A DNA stretch of 64,000 nucleotides from Drechslerella dactyloides (GCA_020064725.1 JAGTWJ010000007.1:1922001-1986000), one strand, 5' to 3'; shown: positions 47,337 through 57,907, counted from the first letter of the stretch. Notes: generated from the letters alone by a model not told the origin. Numbers and translations are program-made.

Positions 47337-49228
47337 ACATATTCCACAAGCGAGTGGACCACACAAACGAGCGGACTACCTCAACACCCCACCCTAGTAA
47401 AAATATTGGTTTTATGGCTATACTGTTATTATACTAGGTTATATATATATTAGTTTGCTTGGTTATATGCTTAAGATGTCTATTAGTATATTTAAATATT
47501 ATATCTAGATTTACTATAATTATTATAACAAATTATTTTTCTAGAGGTGGTTTTTAATTGGGGGTTACTTTAATAATTTAGATATTTTACCTATTTATTT
47601 TGTTTATTTATAGTATTATTATTTAGGATTTTACTAGTTTAGTATATAGTAAATATGTTTTTATGTTATATATATTATCTTTTCATCTACTAATGTTTGT
47701 TTAATATCTTATTAGTAGAGTGTAGTATTATGTTTTTTATTTATATAAATGCTAACTAATATATTATTATCTATATTTTTTTAATAAATTAATTTATAGT
47801 AGCTAGTAATAATATTAGAAAACTATCTTAATATTAGATAATCTAGTTTTTAATAAGTTTTAATTATAGATTAGCTTTTGAAAAATTTATTAGGGTTTTT
47901 ATTATCTAAATGGTTACTATATTTATAATATTAAAATATAAATTTATTAAGGTAGATACTAGTAGTTATATATCTAGTTTTAAAAAAATTTTATTAAGAT
48001 TATAAGATATAATACTAGCTTTAATAAAATTGTTGTGTATATTTTTAGATGTTATTGTAGTAGTAAATATTTTATAGAATCTAGAGAAAAACTCTAGTTT
48101 GCTGATATAGTTAATATATATATATATTAAATCCTCTACTTAGCAACTATATGCCTGTTTTAATAGTTCAAAGTATCCAATATCTAATAGCTGAAGAAGA
48201 TGTAAAAAATATGGCAGCATATAAACTATAATAATCTTATATTTTTAATAGTAAAATTTGAAAAATACTGAGTAATAGCTATTATAGCCATCTAGGATTA
48301 ATAATTAGTAATCTGAAATATAGTACTATACTGTAAAGTAGTTAAAATACTTTAATCATTCTATAGTAATCTTATTTATTATCCAGTTGTTATTAGAAAA
48401 TATAATAATCTAGTTATTTAATAAATTAGTTTTTATATACCAACTAACTAGATAATATTAGCCAACTAAAATAATAAATAACAATATTATCCAACTTTCC
48501 ACATCTATCCCCTAAATAACTATTACCCATTCACAATTCCCAGGCTATACCAGTTTAGTTTTATTACATATTTCAGCTCCTATAATAACCATAGTTATAG
48601 AAATTATATTTATTACAAAATCTATCTTATCAAAATTATAAATATTACTATCCATAATACTATACTTCACTTTTATTACTTATAAAAGCTAAAACTACTT
48701 TTAAATAAAATCTAGATTTTTGTATTTAACTTACTAATAGTTATACTTTCTAAATAAACACATCTAGAGCTCTAGGTGGTGTTTTACAAAATTTACTGTT
48801 TAATTCTTACTGATATATTGTATACTATTACTAGTATATATTAACAACAACTAATTAACCATATCTTTTATACTACTTAATTTAAAATAAAAAAACTATA
48901 TAAATAATTTAAATATATACTAAACAATAACATTCTCTTCTAATTTTATAAAGTTTTACAATTTAAAAATACTGTTTATTTTTAAAATACAGCTATTATA
49001 CCAGTATAGTAGAATAATATAAAAGATATCATAAAGTTTAATAATAATTTAAATATTTAATTTTTAATTTTTTTCCAGAACTTTAATAACTAAAATAACT
49101 TAAGATTTAATTATAGTAGTAGCTATAATAGTAATTATAGAGATAATATAGTACAAAAAAAGAGTAGTCATACTGGTGTTAAGAGGTGGTCCACTCGCTT
49201 GTGTGGTCCACTCACTTGTAGAATACAT
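47337..49228 (-). mobile_element. Pogo/Fot1-type transposon #6, complete (1892 bp)
   Basis: TA flanks are at 47335-47336 and 49229-49230. Both caps read ACATATTC, a CpG-to-TpG/CpA change of ACGTATTC. The 17-bp repeats end GGACCA or GGACTA, as in pogo #1 and the left end of the 249-bp MITE. It is inserted in LINE E ORF1, and the LINE resumes without a gap after it. The coding strand is minus. Confidence 0.9.
47480..49160 (-). pseudogene. Pogo/Fot1 DDE transposase, degraded (element #6)
   Basis: The minus-strand frame shows IYNFDKIDFVINII near 48.60-48.66 kb, keeping the first catalytic Asp. N-CNKTKLV follows, then degraded versions of the second (about 48.28 kb) and third (about 48.19 kb) acidic motifs. 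The C-terminal segment around 47.5-47.6 kb is AT-rich and unreadable as a knuckle. It has many stops. It is the only near-complete GGACCA-type transposase gene in the window. Confidence 0.78.
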
Positions 49229-50372
49229 TATTAATTTTTTAAATATATAAAGTAATATTTCTTTGTTTTTAGGAATTCTTTGTTTAAAAATAATCTTTTA
49301 TTATATAGTATTTGTTTTATTATTTTTATTGTTTTTGTTGTTAATACTATAGAGGAATGAAATTTATTTGTTTGTCTATTTTCTGGTATTAGCTATTTTG
49401 GTGTTCTTGCTAATTTGTAGATATTGTTGTTTTTTATTTTGTTTTTTAGAACAATTAATTGTTTTTTATTTTGAAATTGATTTGTTTGGATTCTGTGTAT
49501 TATTATAAATCCTTATTTTGTTATTTTTGTTGGTTTTTGGATATATTAATCTATTTTAATTAATTTTTTGTATATTTTTTCTTTGTGTTTAAAAATATCT
49601 TTGTTTTTTGTATTTTGGTATATAATTAATATTAAATTGTTTTTTTTATTTATCAAGATTCTTGTAATTATTTTATTTTGGGATTTTTTTTGTTTTTTAA
49701 AGATATTATTTATTTTTATTTAATAGATATTTCAATTTATTGTTGATTTATTATTTATTATTTATAAAATAATTAATTTTTGTTGTTTAATTAGTAGATT
49801 TGTTGTTTTTAGTATTTTTTGTGTTTTTAATATTTTTAGTATTTTTATTTATATATTTATAGTTTGTGTGTATATTTTTAATATATTTATTCAGTTTTTA
49901 TTTTTATTTTGTATTTTATTTAGTTGTTTTTTTAAATTATTTTTTTTTTTTTTTTGTTTTGTGACTAAAATAATTAAATTTTAGTTTTTTTGAATTAATT
50001 TAGTTTTAGTTTTTTTTATTTATATAGATTCAATTAATTATATATAATATTACTTATTTAGTTTAGATATAGTATTTATTAAATTTATTTTATTCAATAA
50101 CAAGTTAGTAAATAAATTTATTAATTAAAATGGATTTATTTGAAAATAGCATTTTTAATGTTTTTAGTGTTGCCCCTAATTTTTATATATATAGATAATT
50201 GTAAATTTTTAATATATTGTTATTGTGATTATAAAATCACAATCATAAATTAGATTATATATTTAATATATTTTATTAAGTTTTTTAAGTGCTTTCAAAT
50301 AATCTAATTTTTATTATGTTTCGTTGATTTTGCCAAATGATATGAGAGGCTCTTTGTTTATTTAATATAATG

Positions 50373-50387
50373 TTGTTATTAATATTA
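50373..50387. repeat. Target duplication of LINE E (5' side)
   Basis: TTGTTATTAATATTA matches 41433-41447 in the same orientation. It immediately follows the LINE 5' end, which confirms that LINE E is not 5'-truncated. Confidence 0.75.
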
Positions 50388-52004
50388 ATAGCCTCATTAT
50401 TATTATCAATTTTACTAATATTTATTTATTTGATTTTTTATTTTTTTTATAAAGAATAGGAAATTATCTTTATTATTTACTATTATTTTTTATTTTTTAA
50501 TAAAAATATTTTTATTATTTATATCTTTATTTTTCTAATTATTATTATCTTTATCTTTTTTATTATCCTTATTATCTTTATTATCCTTTATTATTTATTT
50601 TTAACACTTATCTTTTTCTAACTTATTATTATCCTTCTTTTTAAAAATATTTTATATAATTTTATTATTAAATACCAAGTTAACAAAGATATATCCCAGC
50701 TTATTAAATATAATTTTTTAATTATTTTTATTATTTTATTATTTATTATTATACTATATTTTAAATGATTTCTATTAATTTATATTAGAGGCAATTAACT
50801 TAGTTATCTAATAATAGAATTTATAATCCTTATTAAAACCTCTTTTATCAATTACTAGTAGAATTATTAAGGCTATTATTAATAACTAATTATTTATAAC
50901 CTCCTTTTTTTTAAATTTTCTATCTAAATATATTTTAATATTACTCCAATTTATTATATTAATAGAAGCTAGCCTATTCTTTTTCTCCTACTTAGCCTTA
51001 TTTACCTTAATTTCTTCTTCAAATACTAAAGCTGTATATTTTTTTTTCTATTTTTTTTATTAGATTTCTTTCCTATTATTATCAATATCAATAAATATTT
51101 TGTTATTCTTTATATAGATTTTTACTACTAATTTCTTTTATCAAAATTAATTTTAAATTTATAAATATTTTTTTACCTAGCCTATTTTACTTTCTTTAAA
51201 TTTTTTTTATTAATTAGTATTGTTTGTAATTTTTTTTAAAAATATTTTAACTTTAAAGATTTTTAATTTAAATAAATTTAAATTGTTTGTTATAAAGGTA
51301 AAAAAGATTAATAAATTTGTAAATTATTATAATAATAAAAAATATATAAAAAAAATATTATTCTACAAATATAATAATAACTTAAAATTATAGTAAACTT
51401 AGATTTAAGATTGTAAATAAATTATAAATAATCTTAATAAATTTTTTAAATTTTAGATCTTAAATATTAACTTTTAAATCCTTTTTTTAAATTTTTATAT
51501 AAAGATATATACTATACTATAATTATCTTTTAATTTATATAATAAATTAAGTTCTATAACTGCAAACTCTATCTACTAATATATATAAATAATATAAGAT
51601 ATAGAGGTTTTTAAAACACTTTTTAAAATACTAACTATAATATAATAAATTAATAAGATAATAATATATTAAAATCTTAAGTTTTTATATATTTATATTA
51701 TAAATCTATGATTATTATAATATAACATCATATTTTTAATAAAATAATATATTTATAAATATTAAGATTTTTATAAAACTAAATATTTTAAACATTATTT
51801 CTTTTTTTTAAATATTTTTATATTAATCAAATAAACTTAATATAGTATCCTATTATATTATTAATTAATAAAATATATTATTATATTAAATTAGAAAATA
51901 TCTTCCTAAATATAAATATTATAAAAGTATAATAGTATTTATAATTGGCTAATGTTTGTTTTTATAATACAATATCTTGTTTGTAAATTTTTATATATTA
52001 AATA
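50388..52004 (-). other. AT-rich region with a Lys/Asn/Asp-rich minus-strand relic
   Basis: About 1.6 kb with no open frame. On the minus strand, near 51.05-50.45 kb, a broken hydrophilic sequence can be followed, including NNSLNNSTSN and KDNKDNKDNKKDKDNNN. It may be the gag or another low-complexity part of an LTR element. The final 60 bp (about 51945-52004) recur at about 53990-54052. I cannot assign a family. Confidence 0.4.
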
Positions 52005-52253
52005 ACGTATTCCACAAGCGAGCGGACCACACAAGCGAGCGGACCACCCCATATAAACCAACACCCTACCAAAACACTTTTTATTGATAACTTAATCAAT
52101 AATTAATTTAAAATTAGAATAAAATTAATCTTGTTTATATAAACTATTACAAATCTAAAAATATTTTTTTAAATTTTTTTTATATTAAATTAAAGAAATA
52201 TACAAGGGGGGTGGTCCGGTCGCTTGTCTGGTCCAGTCGCTTATTGTTGACGT
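52005..52253. mobile_element. 249-bp pogo-related MITE, copy 3
   Basis: TA flanks are at 52003-52004 and 52254-52255. The sequence looks identical to copies 1 and 2 and lies in the same orientation. Here it sits outside a LINE, just upstream of the copia RT relic. Confidence 0.95.
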
Positions 52254-52255
52254 TA

Positions 52256-53017
52256 TAACTAATTATTAAAAAATATAAATAATAATATAAGATTTATTTT
52301 ATAAAGATTTATATATTTGTTATTAATTTGAGGATAGTATATAAGTACTCTGTTAACTATAACTGCTATTCTAGATTTAGAAATTTATTAAATGAATATT
52401 AAAATATTTTTTTTTAATATTGAATTATTTAAAAAAAAATATATTTATATAAAGCTATCTTTAAAATTCAAACAACTAACAAAAAATTAAAATATAGTTA
52501 TCTTATATTTTTATAAGTTATTTTATAATTTAAAGTAAACTCCCAATCTATAAAACAAAAATTTAAAGAGTAAATTATTTAATATTATTTTTTTAATTAA
52601 ATTTTAATAGTTAAATATAGATAAATATTTTTTTATATTAGTTGATATTTTAATAAAAGTTTATATAAATGATATATTATTATTTTTAAGGGATATAAAA
52701 ATTATTTAAATAGTAAAACAAACTATTATAGTAATGTATATAATTATAGATTTAAAAAAAACTAAGAAATTTCTTAGAATACAAATTATAAAAAATAAAT
52801 TAAAAATTTTTTTTTATGAATTAAACTAAATATATAAGATCCTAAATAAATTTAATTATATAGATTGTAGGATAATGCTTATATTAATATTAGCTGGTCT
52901 ATAAATAAAATAATAAAATAAATATTTTTCTACTAAAAATATTTTTTTATATTAAAATATATTAGGCAGCTTTATATACCTAATTTAATATATAAAACTA
53001 AATTTAATATATTTATA
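52256..53017 (+). pseudogene. Ty1/copia reverse-transcriptase relic
   Basis: The + strand reads VYINDILLFLRDIK at 52659-52700, the copia RT active-site region (usually YVDDIL) with one Asp as Asn. It continues KKFLRIQIIKNKLKIFFYEL, matching the FLGIEI...L..HQ segment. Then come YKILNKFNYIDCR and finally ILGSFIYLI, where copia RT has IGSLxYL. Upstream, KIYLYKAIFKIQ fits the ExIYMxxPxGF region. It is cut at 53017 by a helentron-like 3' end. Stops throughout. Confidence 0.75.
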
Positions 53018-53107
53018 CTAGAAGGCCACGTTGCGGCACTTAAACCCAACTGAAAAGCCGATTGCTAAATTAATATTATTTTGAATTATTTATCTTCAGT
53101 CGGGCCC
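53018..53107 (-). mobile_element. Helentron-like terminus pair H2 (very short or truncated)
   Basis: On the minus strand the 3' end reads TCAGTTGGGTTTAAGTG, a hairpin GCCGC-AAC-GTGGC (one mismatch), then CTTCTAG followed by T. An inverted CAGTCGGG block lies at 53097-53104, only about 50 bp inside. It is either a 90-bp deletion derivative or a 3' end plus an unrelated 5' end. After it, at about 53105-53150, is a GC-rich stretch (CTTCGCCGGCCCCTCC). Confidence 0.5.
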
Positions 53108-53149
53108 AGCTCCAGCAACTTCATCACCTTCGCCGGCCCCTCCTAAAAA

Positions 53150-53405
53150 CACAATATTAAATATATTAATTTTTTAATTAAATTTTATTTAATAAATTTT
53201 TGTATATTTTTTTAAGTTATTTTTTATAAAAGATTTTTTTTTATTAAAATTTACTTTTCAAAATTAAAAGTAAAATATCTCTTTAATTATTTAATTAAAT
53301 TATGTGTTGTGGGGGTAAACCCTAATTATTATATAATAATCTATAAATTATTTTTAATTTATTTTATATTATTATATTATTTATATATATAGGTTTGTTT
53401 GTTTA
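53150..53405. repeat. Direct repeat of helentron H1 internal sequence
   Basis: Approximately 53190-53400 aligns with 53600-53815 inside H1. Both contain ACTTTTC-AAATTAAAAG, the block GTGTTGTGGGGGTAAACC, and a TAT-rich tract followed by GTTTGTTTGTTTA. It is probably part of a second, older copy of the same element family, which H1 abuts. Confidence 0.6.
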
Positions 53406-53455
53406 CTAGAAGGGTGCGTGGCACCACTTAAACCCGACTGTATAGATGCTTTTGA

Positions 53456-53575
53456 CTATTTAATTTATTTAATTTATTCAATTTATTTAATTTATTTAAT
53501 TTATTTAATTTATTTAATTTATTTAATTTATTTAATTTATTTAATTTATTTCATTTATTTAATTTATTTAATTTT
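53456..53575. repeat. 9-bp tandem repeat (AATTTATTT)n
   Basis: About 13 units of AATTTATTT with a few variants (TTCAATTTA, TTTCATTTA). It produces a spurious open frame of repeated Tyr-Leu-Ile codons at 53418-53606, which is not a gene. It lies inside helentron H1. Confidence 0.9.
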
Positions 53576-53829
53576 CTTTTTTATTTTTTTTATTAATTTT
53601 TTTTAAAAAAATTTCAAGTCGTTTTTTGTATAGGAATTTTTATAAAACTCACTTTTCGAATTTAAAAGCGGATTATCTCTTTAATTATTAAATTAATTAA
53701 TGTGTTGTGGGGGTAAACCTTATTTATTACGTAATAATCTATAAATAAGTTTTAATTTATTTTGGGTTGTTGTGTTGTTATATATATATATTCAAGTTTG
53801 TCTGTTTGTTTATTACTACTTAAGTATTT

Positions 53830-53990
53830 TTATATAGTGGCTGTGGCTGTGGCTGTGCTTTTAAGAGTGGATGCCAAGGAATGCCAAGAAACAACACATT
53901 TTTTTCCGCCCACCGCCTGTACAAATTTGCTGTACTTGCCCTCCGCAGACTCGGGAGTTCCAAGTAAACCCCTCCTATACAGTCGGGCAT
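53830..53990. other. GC-normal island inside helentron H1
   Basis: This segment has ordinary base composition, with GTGGCTGTGGCTGTGGCTGT, TTCCGCCCACCGCCTGTAC and CCGCAGACTCGGGAGTTCC. It keeps many CpA sites. It may be captured host sequence or the original 5' region of the element. An open stretch at 53762-53998 spans it, but I recognise no protein. Confidence 0.5.
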
Positions 53991-54105
53991 ATCTATAATT
54001 AACTAATATTTATTTTTATAATGTAATATTTTATATATAAACTTTTATATATTAAATATATATATTATAAAATAAATTAGATTTATAATCCTTTTACTAT
54101 CTATA

Positions 54106-54143
54106 CTAGAAGGCCTAGGATCGGCATCTGGTTCACGAGACAA
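54106..54143 (-). mobile_element. Additional helentron-like 3' tip H4
   Basis: On the minus strand GCC-GATCCTA-GGC is followed by CTTCTAG and T (CTAG at 54106-54109). It lacks the CAGTCGGG block because H3 begins 38 bp away, so H3 may have inserted into this older element or this is a different subfamily. Confidence 0.4.
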
Positions 54144-54480
54144 CTAGAAGGCTGTTACTGCAGCACTTAAACCCGACTAAAACTGAAAGTTAGCTGTACA
54201 GATTTCATGTTGTATCTGTACTCTTTTTTCTTCTAGAATTTTAATTTTATATTTTTAAAATTTTCTTAAATTTTTTTAACTCTAAACCTATATATGAACC
54301 CAATCCAAAAACTCTTTTAATATAAGGTAGGGTCTATACTAAGCATATTAAGATTTTAAGTAAATATTAAGTAAATAATATATTTTTTGGAGGGTTATGG
54401 GGCTGCCGCAGCAGCCAAATGGGTGGGTTGTGCAGACCCAGTAGCTTAGTAATAATCCCCTTCCTTTCAGTTGGGCATAT
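54144..54480 (-). mobile_element. Helentron-like non-autonomous element H3 (about 335 bp)
   Basis: Minus-strand orientation. The 5' end is near 54478 (ATATGCCCAACTGAAAGG). The 3' end reads CAGTTTTAGTCGGGTTTAAG, then TGCTGC-AGTAA-CAGC hairpin bases and CTTCTAG before T (CTAG at 54144-54147). The terminal inverted block is CTTTCAG-T-GGG, different after the shared core from that of H1. The right half includes the GC-rich stretch GGGCTGCCGCAGCAGCC. No ORF. Confidence 0.55.
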
Positions 54481-54684
54481 AAAACATTCTTTTATTTTTA
54501 TTTTAGATTTTTTAGAATTTTAAGATCTTTTTATTATAATCTTTTTTACTATTTAAAAAATTTATAATCTTATTTTATCTTATTATAACTTTTATTGTAT
54601 CTTAGTTTTTTATAATATTCTTAAAATATACAATTAAAAATGGTAAAAAATATAAATAGATTTAATAATAATAAAAATAAGTAA
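54481..54684. other. AT-rich segment, no feature seen
   Basis: About 200 bp between helentron H3 and the start of LINE F. No motif recognised. Confidence 0.4.
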
Positions 54685-54879
54685 CAATAAAAATTAGATC
54701 ATTCGAAAGCGCTTGAAAAACTTAATAAAATATATTAAGTACACAATCTAATTCATGATCATGATTTCATAATTATGATAGCAATATATCAAAAATTTAC
54801 GATTGTCTATATATATAAAAATTCGGGACAATGTTAAAAACACTAAAAATGCTATTTTCAGATAAATTTATTTTAACTG

Positions 54880-57060
54880 ATGGATTTACCTACTAATTTG
54901 TTATTGGATGAAATAAATCTAATAGATATTATATCCAAATTAAATAAGTGATATTGTATATAATTGGTCAAATCTATATAAATAGAAAAAATTAAAATTG
55001 AATTAATTTAGAAAAACCAAAATTTAATCATCTTAGTTGTAAAATAAAAAGAAAAAATAGATAACCTAGAAAAACAATTAAATAAAATTTAAAATAAAAA
55101 TAAAAATTGAATAAATATATCAAAAACATATAACGTGTATGATAAGCGACCGGATCAGACAAGCGACCGGATCACCTCGCAGTCAAACACCCCACTAAAA
55201 ACCATTTATTTAATATTATAATAAATATCTATTATAAAATTATAAAAAAAATACTTTAAAGTAAATATATATTCAAAGAGATTAATTATCATTTTTTTAA
55301 TTTTTTAATATTAATATTAAATTAATAATAATTATTTTAATTATTATAAAAAACAACACAAACTTTTAGGTGTTTGACTGTAAATATCTAAGTAATTTAT
55401 AAATAAAAACTTCTAAAAATTGAAGATATAATAAATTATTATATAATCTAGGATTATAGAGAGTTCTAGCTTATTATATTAAAAATTAGGCTTTATAAAG
55501 GTGGCTAAAGTTGGTACAATACATCCAACTATTTTTTAAAAAATTATATATAAAAAGATTATAAAAAAATTTTAAAAAATTTAGTTTAATTTTAATATAT
55601 TAAAAATTTATTATTTTATTTTTTTGAAATTTTTTATATATTATATAATTTAATATTAATATTTTTAATTTCTATTATAAAAAATTATAAAAAATTGAAT
55701 TTTCGACAAAAAAAATTAAAAAAAATTAGAAAAATTATAATTTAATCTTATTTAATCTAATATTAATTTTTTTAATTTTTTTTATAATATTTTTATATAT
55801 AATTATTTAAAAAAATAGCTGGTGTGTTGTTGGTGTGTTGTACCAACTTTAACCACTTTTATTAAGCTTAATTTTTAATATAATAAACTAAAACTCTCTA
55901 TAATCCTATATTATATAATAATTTATTATATCTTCAATTTTTAGAAGTTTTTATTTATAAATTACTTAGATATTTACAGTCAAACACCTAAAAGTTTGTA
56001 TTGTTTTTTATAATATTTAAAATAATTATTATTAATTTAATATTAATATTAAAAAATTAAAAAAATGATAATTAATCTCTTTGAATATATATTTATTTTA
56101 AAGTATTTTTTTTTATAATTTTATAATAGATATTTATTATAATATTAAATAAAAGGTGTTTGGTGGGGTGTTTGACTGAGTGGGGTGATCCGGTCGCTTG
56201 TCTGATCCGGTCGCTTATCATACACGTTATACAAGCTGTAAATATATAAATAAAAATACTAAAAATATTAAAAACATAAAAAATACTAAAAACGACAAAT
56301 TTATCAATTATACAACAAAGATTAATTATTCTATAAACAACAAATAATAAACTAATAATAAATTTAAATATCTATCAAACAAAAATAAATAATATCTTTA
56401 AAAAACAAGAAGAATCCCAAAATAAAATAATTGTAAAAATTTTAATAAATAAAAAAAGCAATTTAATATTAATTATATATTAAAATACAAAAAACAAAGA
56501 CATCCTTAAATATAAAAAAAAAATATATAAGGAATTGGTTAAAATAGACTAATATATCCAAAAACCAACAAAAATAACAAAATAGAGATTTGTAATAATA
56601 TATAGAATCCAAATAAATCAATTTTAAAATAAGGAGTAATTAATTATTCTAAAAAACAAAATAGAAAACAACAATATCTGCAAACTAGCAAAAACACCAA
56701 GATAACTAATACTAGAAAATAGATAAATAAATAAATTTTGTTTTTCTATAATATTAACAATAAAAACAATAGAAATAACAAAACAAATATTATATAATAA
56801 AAAATTATTCTTAAACAGAGAATTCCTAAAAATAAAAAAATATTATTTTATATATTTAAAAAACTAATATATAAACTACTAAAATTTTAGATATTTAGCT
56901 ACAATATATATATTTATAAATATATATATTCTTTAAAACATAAAATATACCAACACAAATATAATAAATATAATATAAAAGGTAAAATATATCTATATAA
57001 TATTTTAAAATATATTTATTACAAAAGAGAACATATAGTAAATTCACAAAATTATAAAAA
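54880..57060 (+). pseudogene. LINE F ORF1, interrupted by FB4
   Basis: The frame opens at 54880 with MDLPTNLLLDEINLIDIISK, the clearest ORF1 start among the copies, and soon meets a stop (former Gln codon). The following Lys/Glu/Gln-rich segment suggests a coiled coil. After FB4 it resumes near 56230 and ends with the knuckle region near 56.94-57.05 kb, where Cys codons are mutated. It is unlikely to give any product. Confidence 0.7.
55133..56227. mobile_element. Fold-back element FB4 (1095 bp, non-coding)
   Basis: TA flanks are at 55131-55132 and 56228-56229. Both ends are ACGTGTAT, GATAAGCGACCGGATCA, then GACAAGCGACCGGATCA, identical on the two sides. The arms pair over most of their length around a centre near 55.68 kb. 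Both carry GTTTGACTGTAAATATC-type and AAAGTTGGTACAA blocks. Its hexamer GGATCA equals that of pogo #2 and #4, which could have supplied transposase. One core base (GACC against GAGC) differs. Confidence 0.9.
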
Positions 57061-57907
57061 GCTAAAAATATTAAAAATAAAATTTAATACAATTTAAAAA
57101 TAAAATTAAAACTAAAACCAAAACTATAACGAAAATAATAATATTTAAATTATTTTAATATAAAATAAAATAAAATATATACAATATAATTATAATACAT
57201 CATCTAATATAATATAAAGTATTTTAAATTCTGTAATAAAAAATTATATTAAATAAACAAAGAGCCTCTCATATCATTTAACAAAATCAACGAAACATAA
57301 TAAAAATTAGATTATTTGAAAGCGCTTGAAAAACTTAATAAAATATATTAAGTGTGTAATTTAATTTATGATTATGATTTTATAATTATGATAGTAATAT
57401 ATTAAAAATTTATGATTATCTATATATATAAAAATTAGGGGTAATATTAAAAATGCTAAAAATACTATTTTTGGGTAAATTTATTTTAATTGATAGATTT
57501 ACCCACTAGCTTATTATTAAACAAAATAAATCTAATAAATACTATATTTAAACTAAATAAATAATATTATATGTAATTAGTTGAATTTATATAAATAGAA
57601 AAAATTAAAACTAAATTAATTTAGGAAAACTAAGATTTAATTATTTTGGTTATAAAATAAAAAAAAAAAATAGATAACTTGAAAAAATAATTAAATAAAA
57701 TTTAAAATAAAAATAAAAACTAAATAAATATATTAAAAATATATATATAAATTGTAAATATATAAACAAAAATACTAAAAATATTAAAAATGTAAAAAAT
57801 ATTAAAAATGATAAATTTATTGATTAAATAATGAAGATTAATTATTTTATGAATGATAAATGATAAACTGATAATAAATTTAAATATCTATTAAATAAAA
57901 ATAAATA

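Larger units (their letters stand above)
47108..50150 (-). pseudogene. LINE E ORF1, interrupted by pogo #6
   Basis: The minus-strand ORF1 is split by pogo #6. The C-terminal part at 47148-47334 still reads as zinc knuckles: FGHLAATYIFTNICRICFLE and then HKIYQYKCNKYNIK, with intact Cys and His at several positions. The N-terminal Gln/Glu-rich part lies at about 49.9-50.15 kb. The protein would have bound LINE RNA. Confidence 0.72.
41448..50372 (-). mobile_element. LINE E: full-length LINE carrying three nested insertions
   Basis: A minus-strand LINE is bounded by a 15-bp duplication. It contains fold-back FB3 (44868-45938), MITE copy 2 (46857-47105) and pogo #6 (47337-49228), each with TA duplications. 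Removing them leaves about 5.71 kb, matching LINE B and C plus D. The 3' end has the (TAA)n tail and GAAA hairpin. The 5' end near 50372 reads ATTATATTAAATAAACAAAG then AGCC on the coding strand, the same as LINE G. Coding DNA is heavily degraded. Confidence 0.92.
53406..53990 (-). mobile_element. Helentron-like non-autonomous element H1 (about 585 bp)
   Basis: Minus-strand orientation. The 5' end near 53990 reads ATGCCCGACTGTATAGGAGG. The 3' end has the inverted match CTATACAGTCGGG, then TTTAAGTG, the hairpin GGTGC-CAC-GCACC and CTTCTAG before T (CTAG at 53406-53409). The inner inverted repeat (13 bp) sits at the 5' tip but inside the hairpin at the 3' tip, the asymmetric layout described for Helitron2/helentrons. 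It contains a 9-bp tandem repeat and a GC-normal island. No Rep or helicase gene is visible. Confidence 0.6.
54685..57242 (+). mobile_element. LINE F: 5' part of a LINE, interrupted by LINE G
   Basis: The + strand matches the LINE 5' region from TTAGATCATTCGAAAGCGCT onward. The first tens of bases (AGAGCCTCTCATATC block) are missing. An ORF1 start is visible at 54880 (ATGGATTTACC...). Fold-back FB4 (55133-56227) interrupts ORF1 with TA duplications. The sequence ends at about 57240 in the early ORF2 region (TTTAAATTCTGTAATAAA), where LINE G starts. LINE G is probably inserted into LINE F, whose remainder is outside the window. Confidence 0.82.

Noticed and set aside
53418..53606. Open frame of repeated Tyr-Leu-Ile codons
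   Set aside because: It is a translation of the 9-bp AATTTATTT tandem repeat and has no start context or homology; low complexity only.
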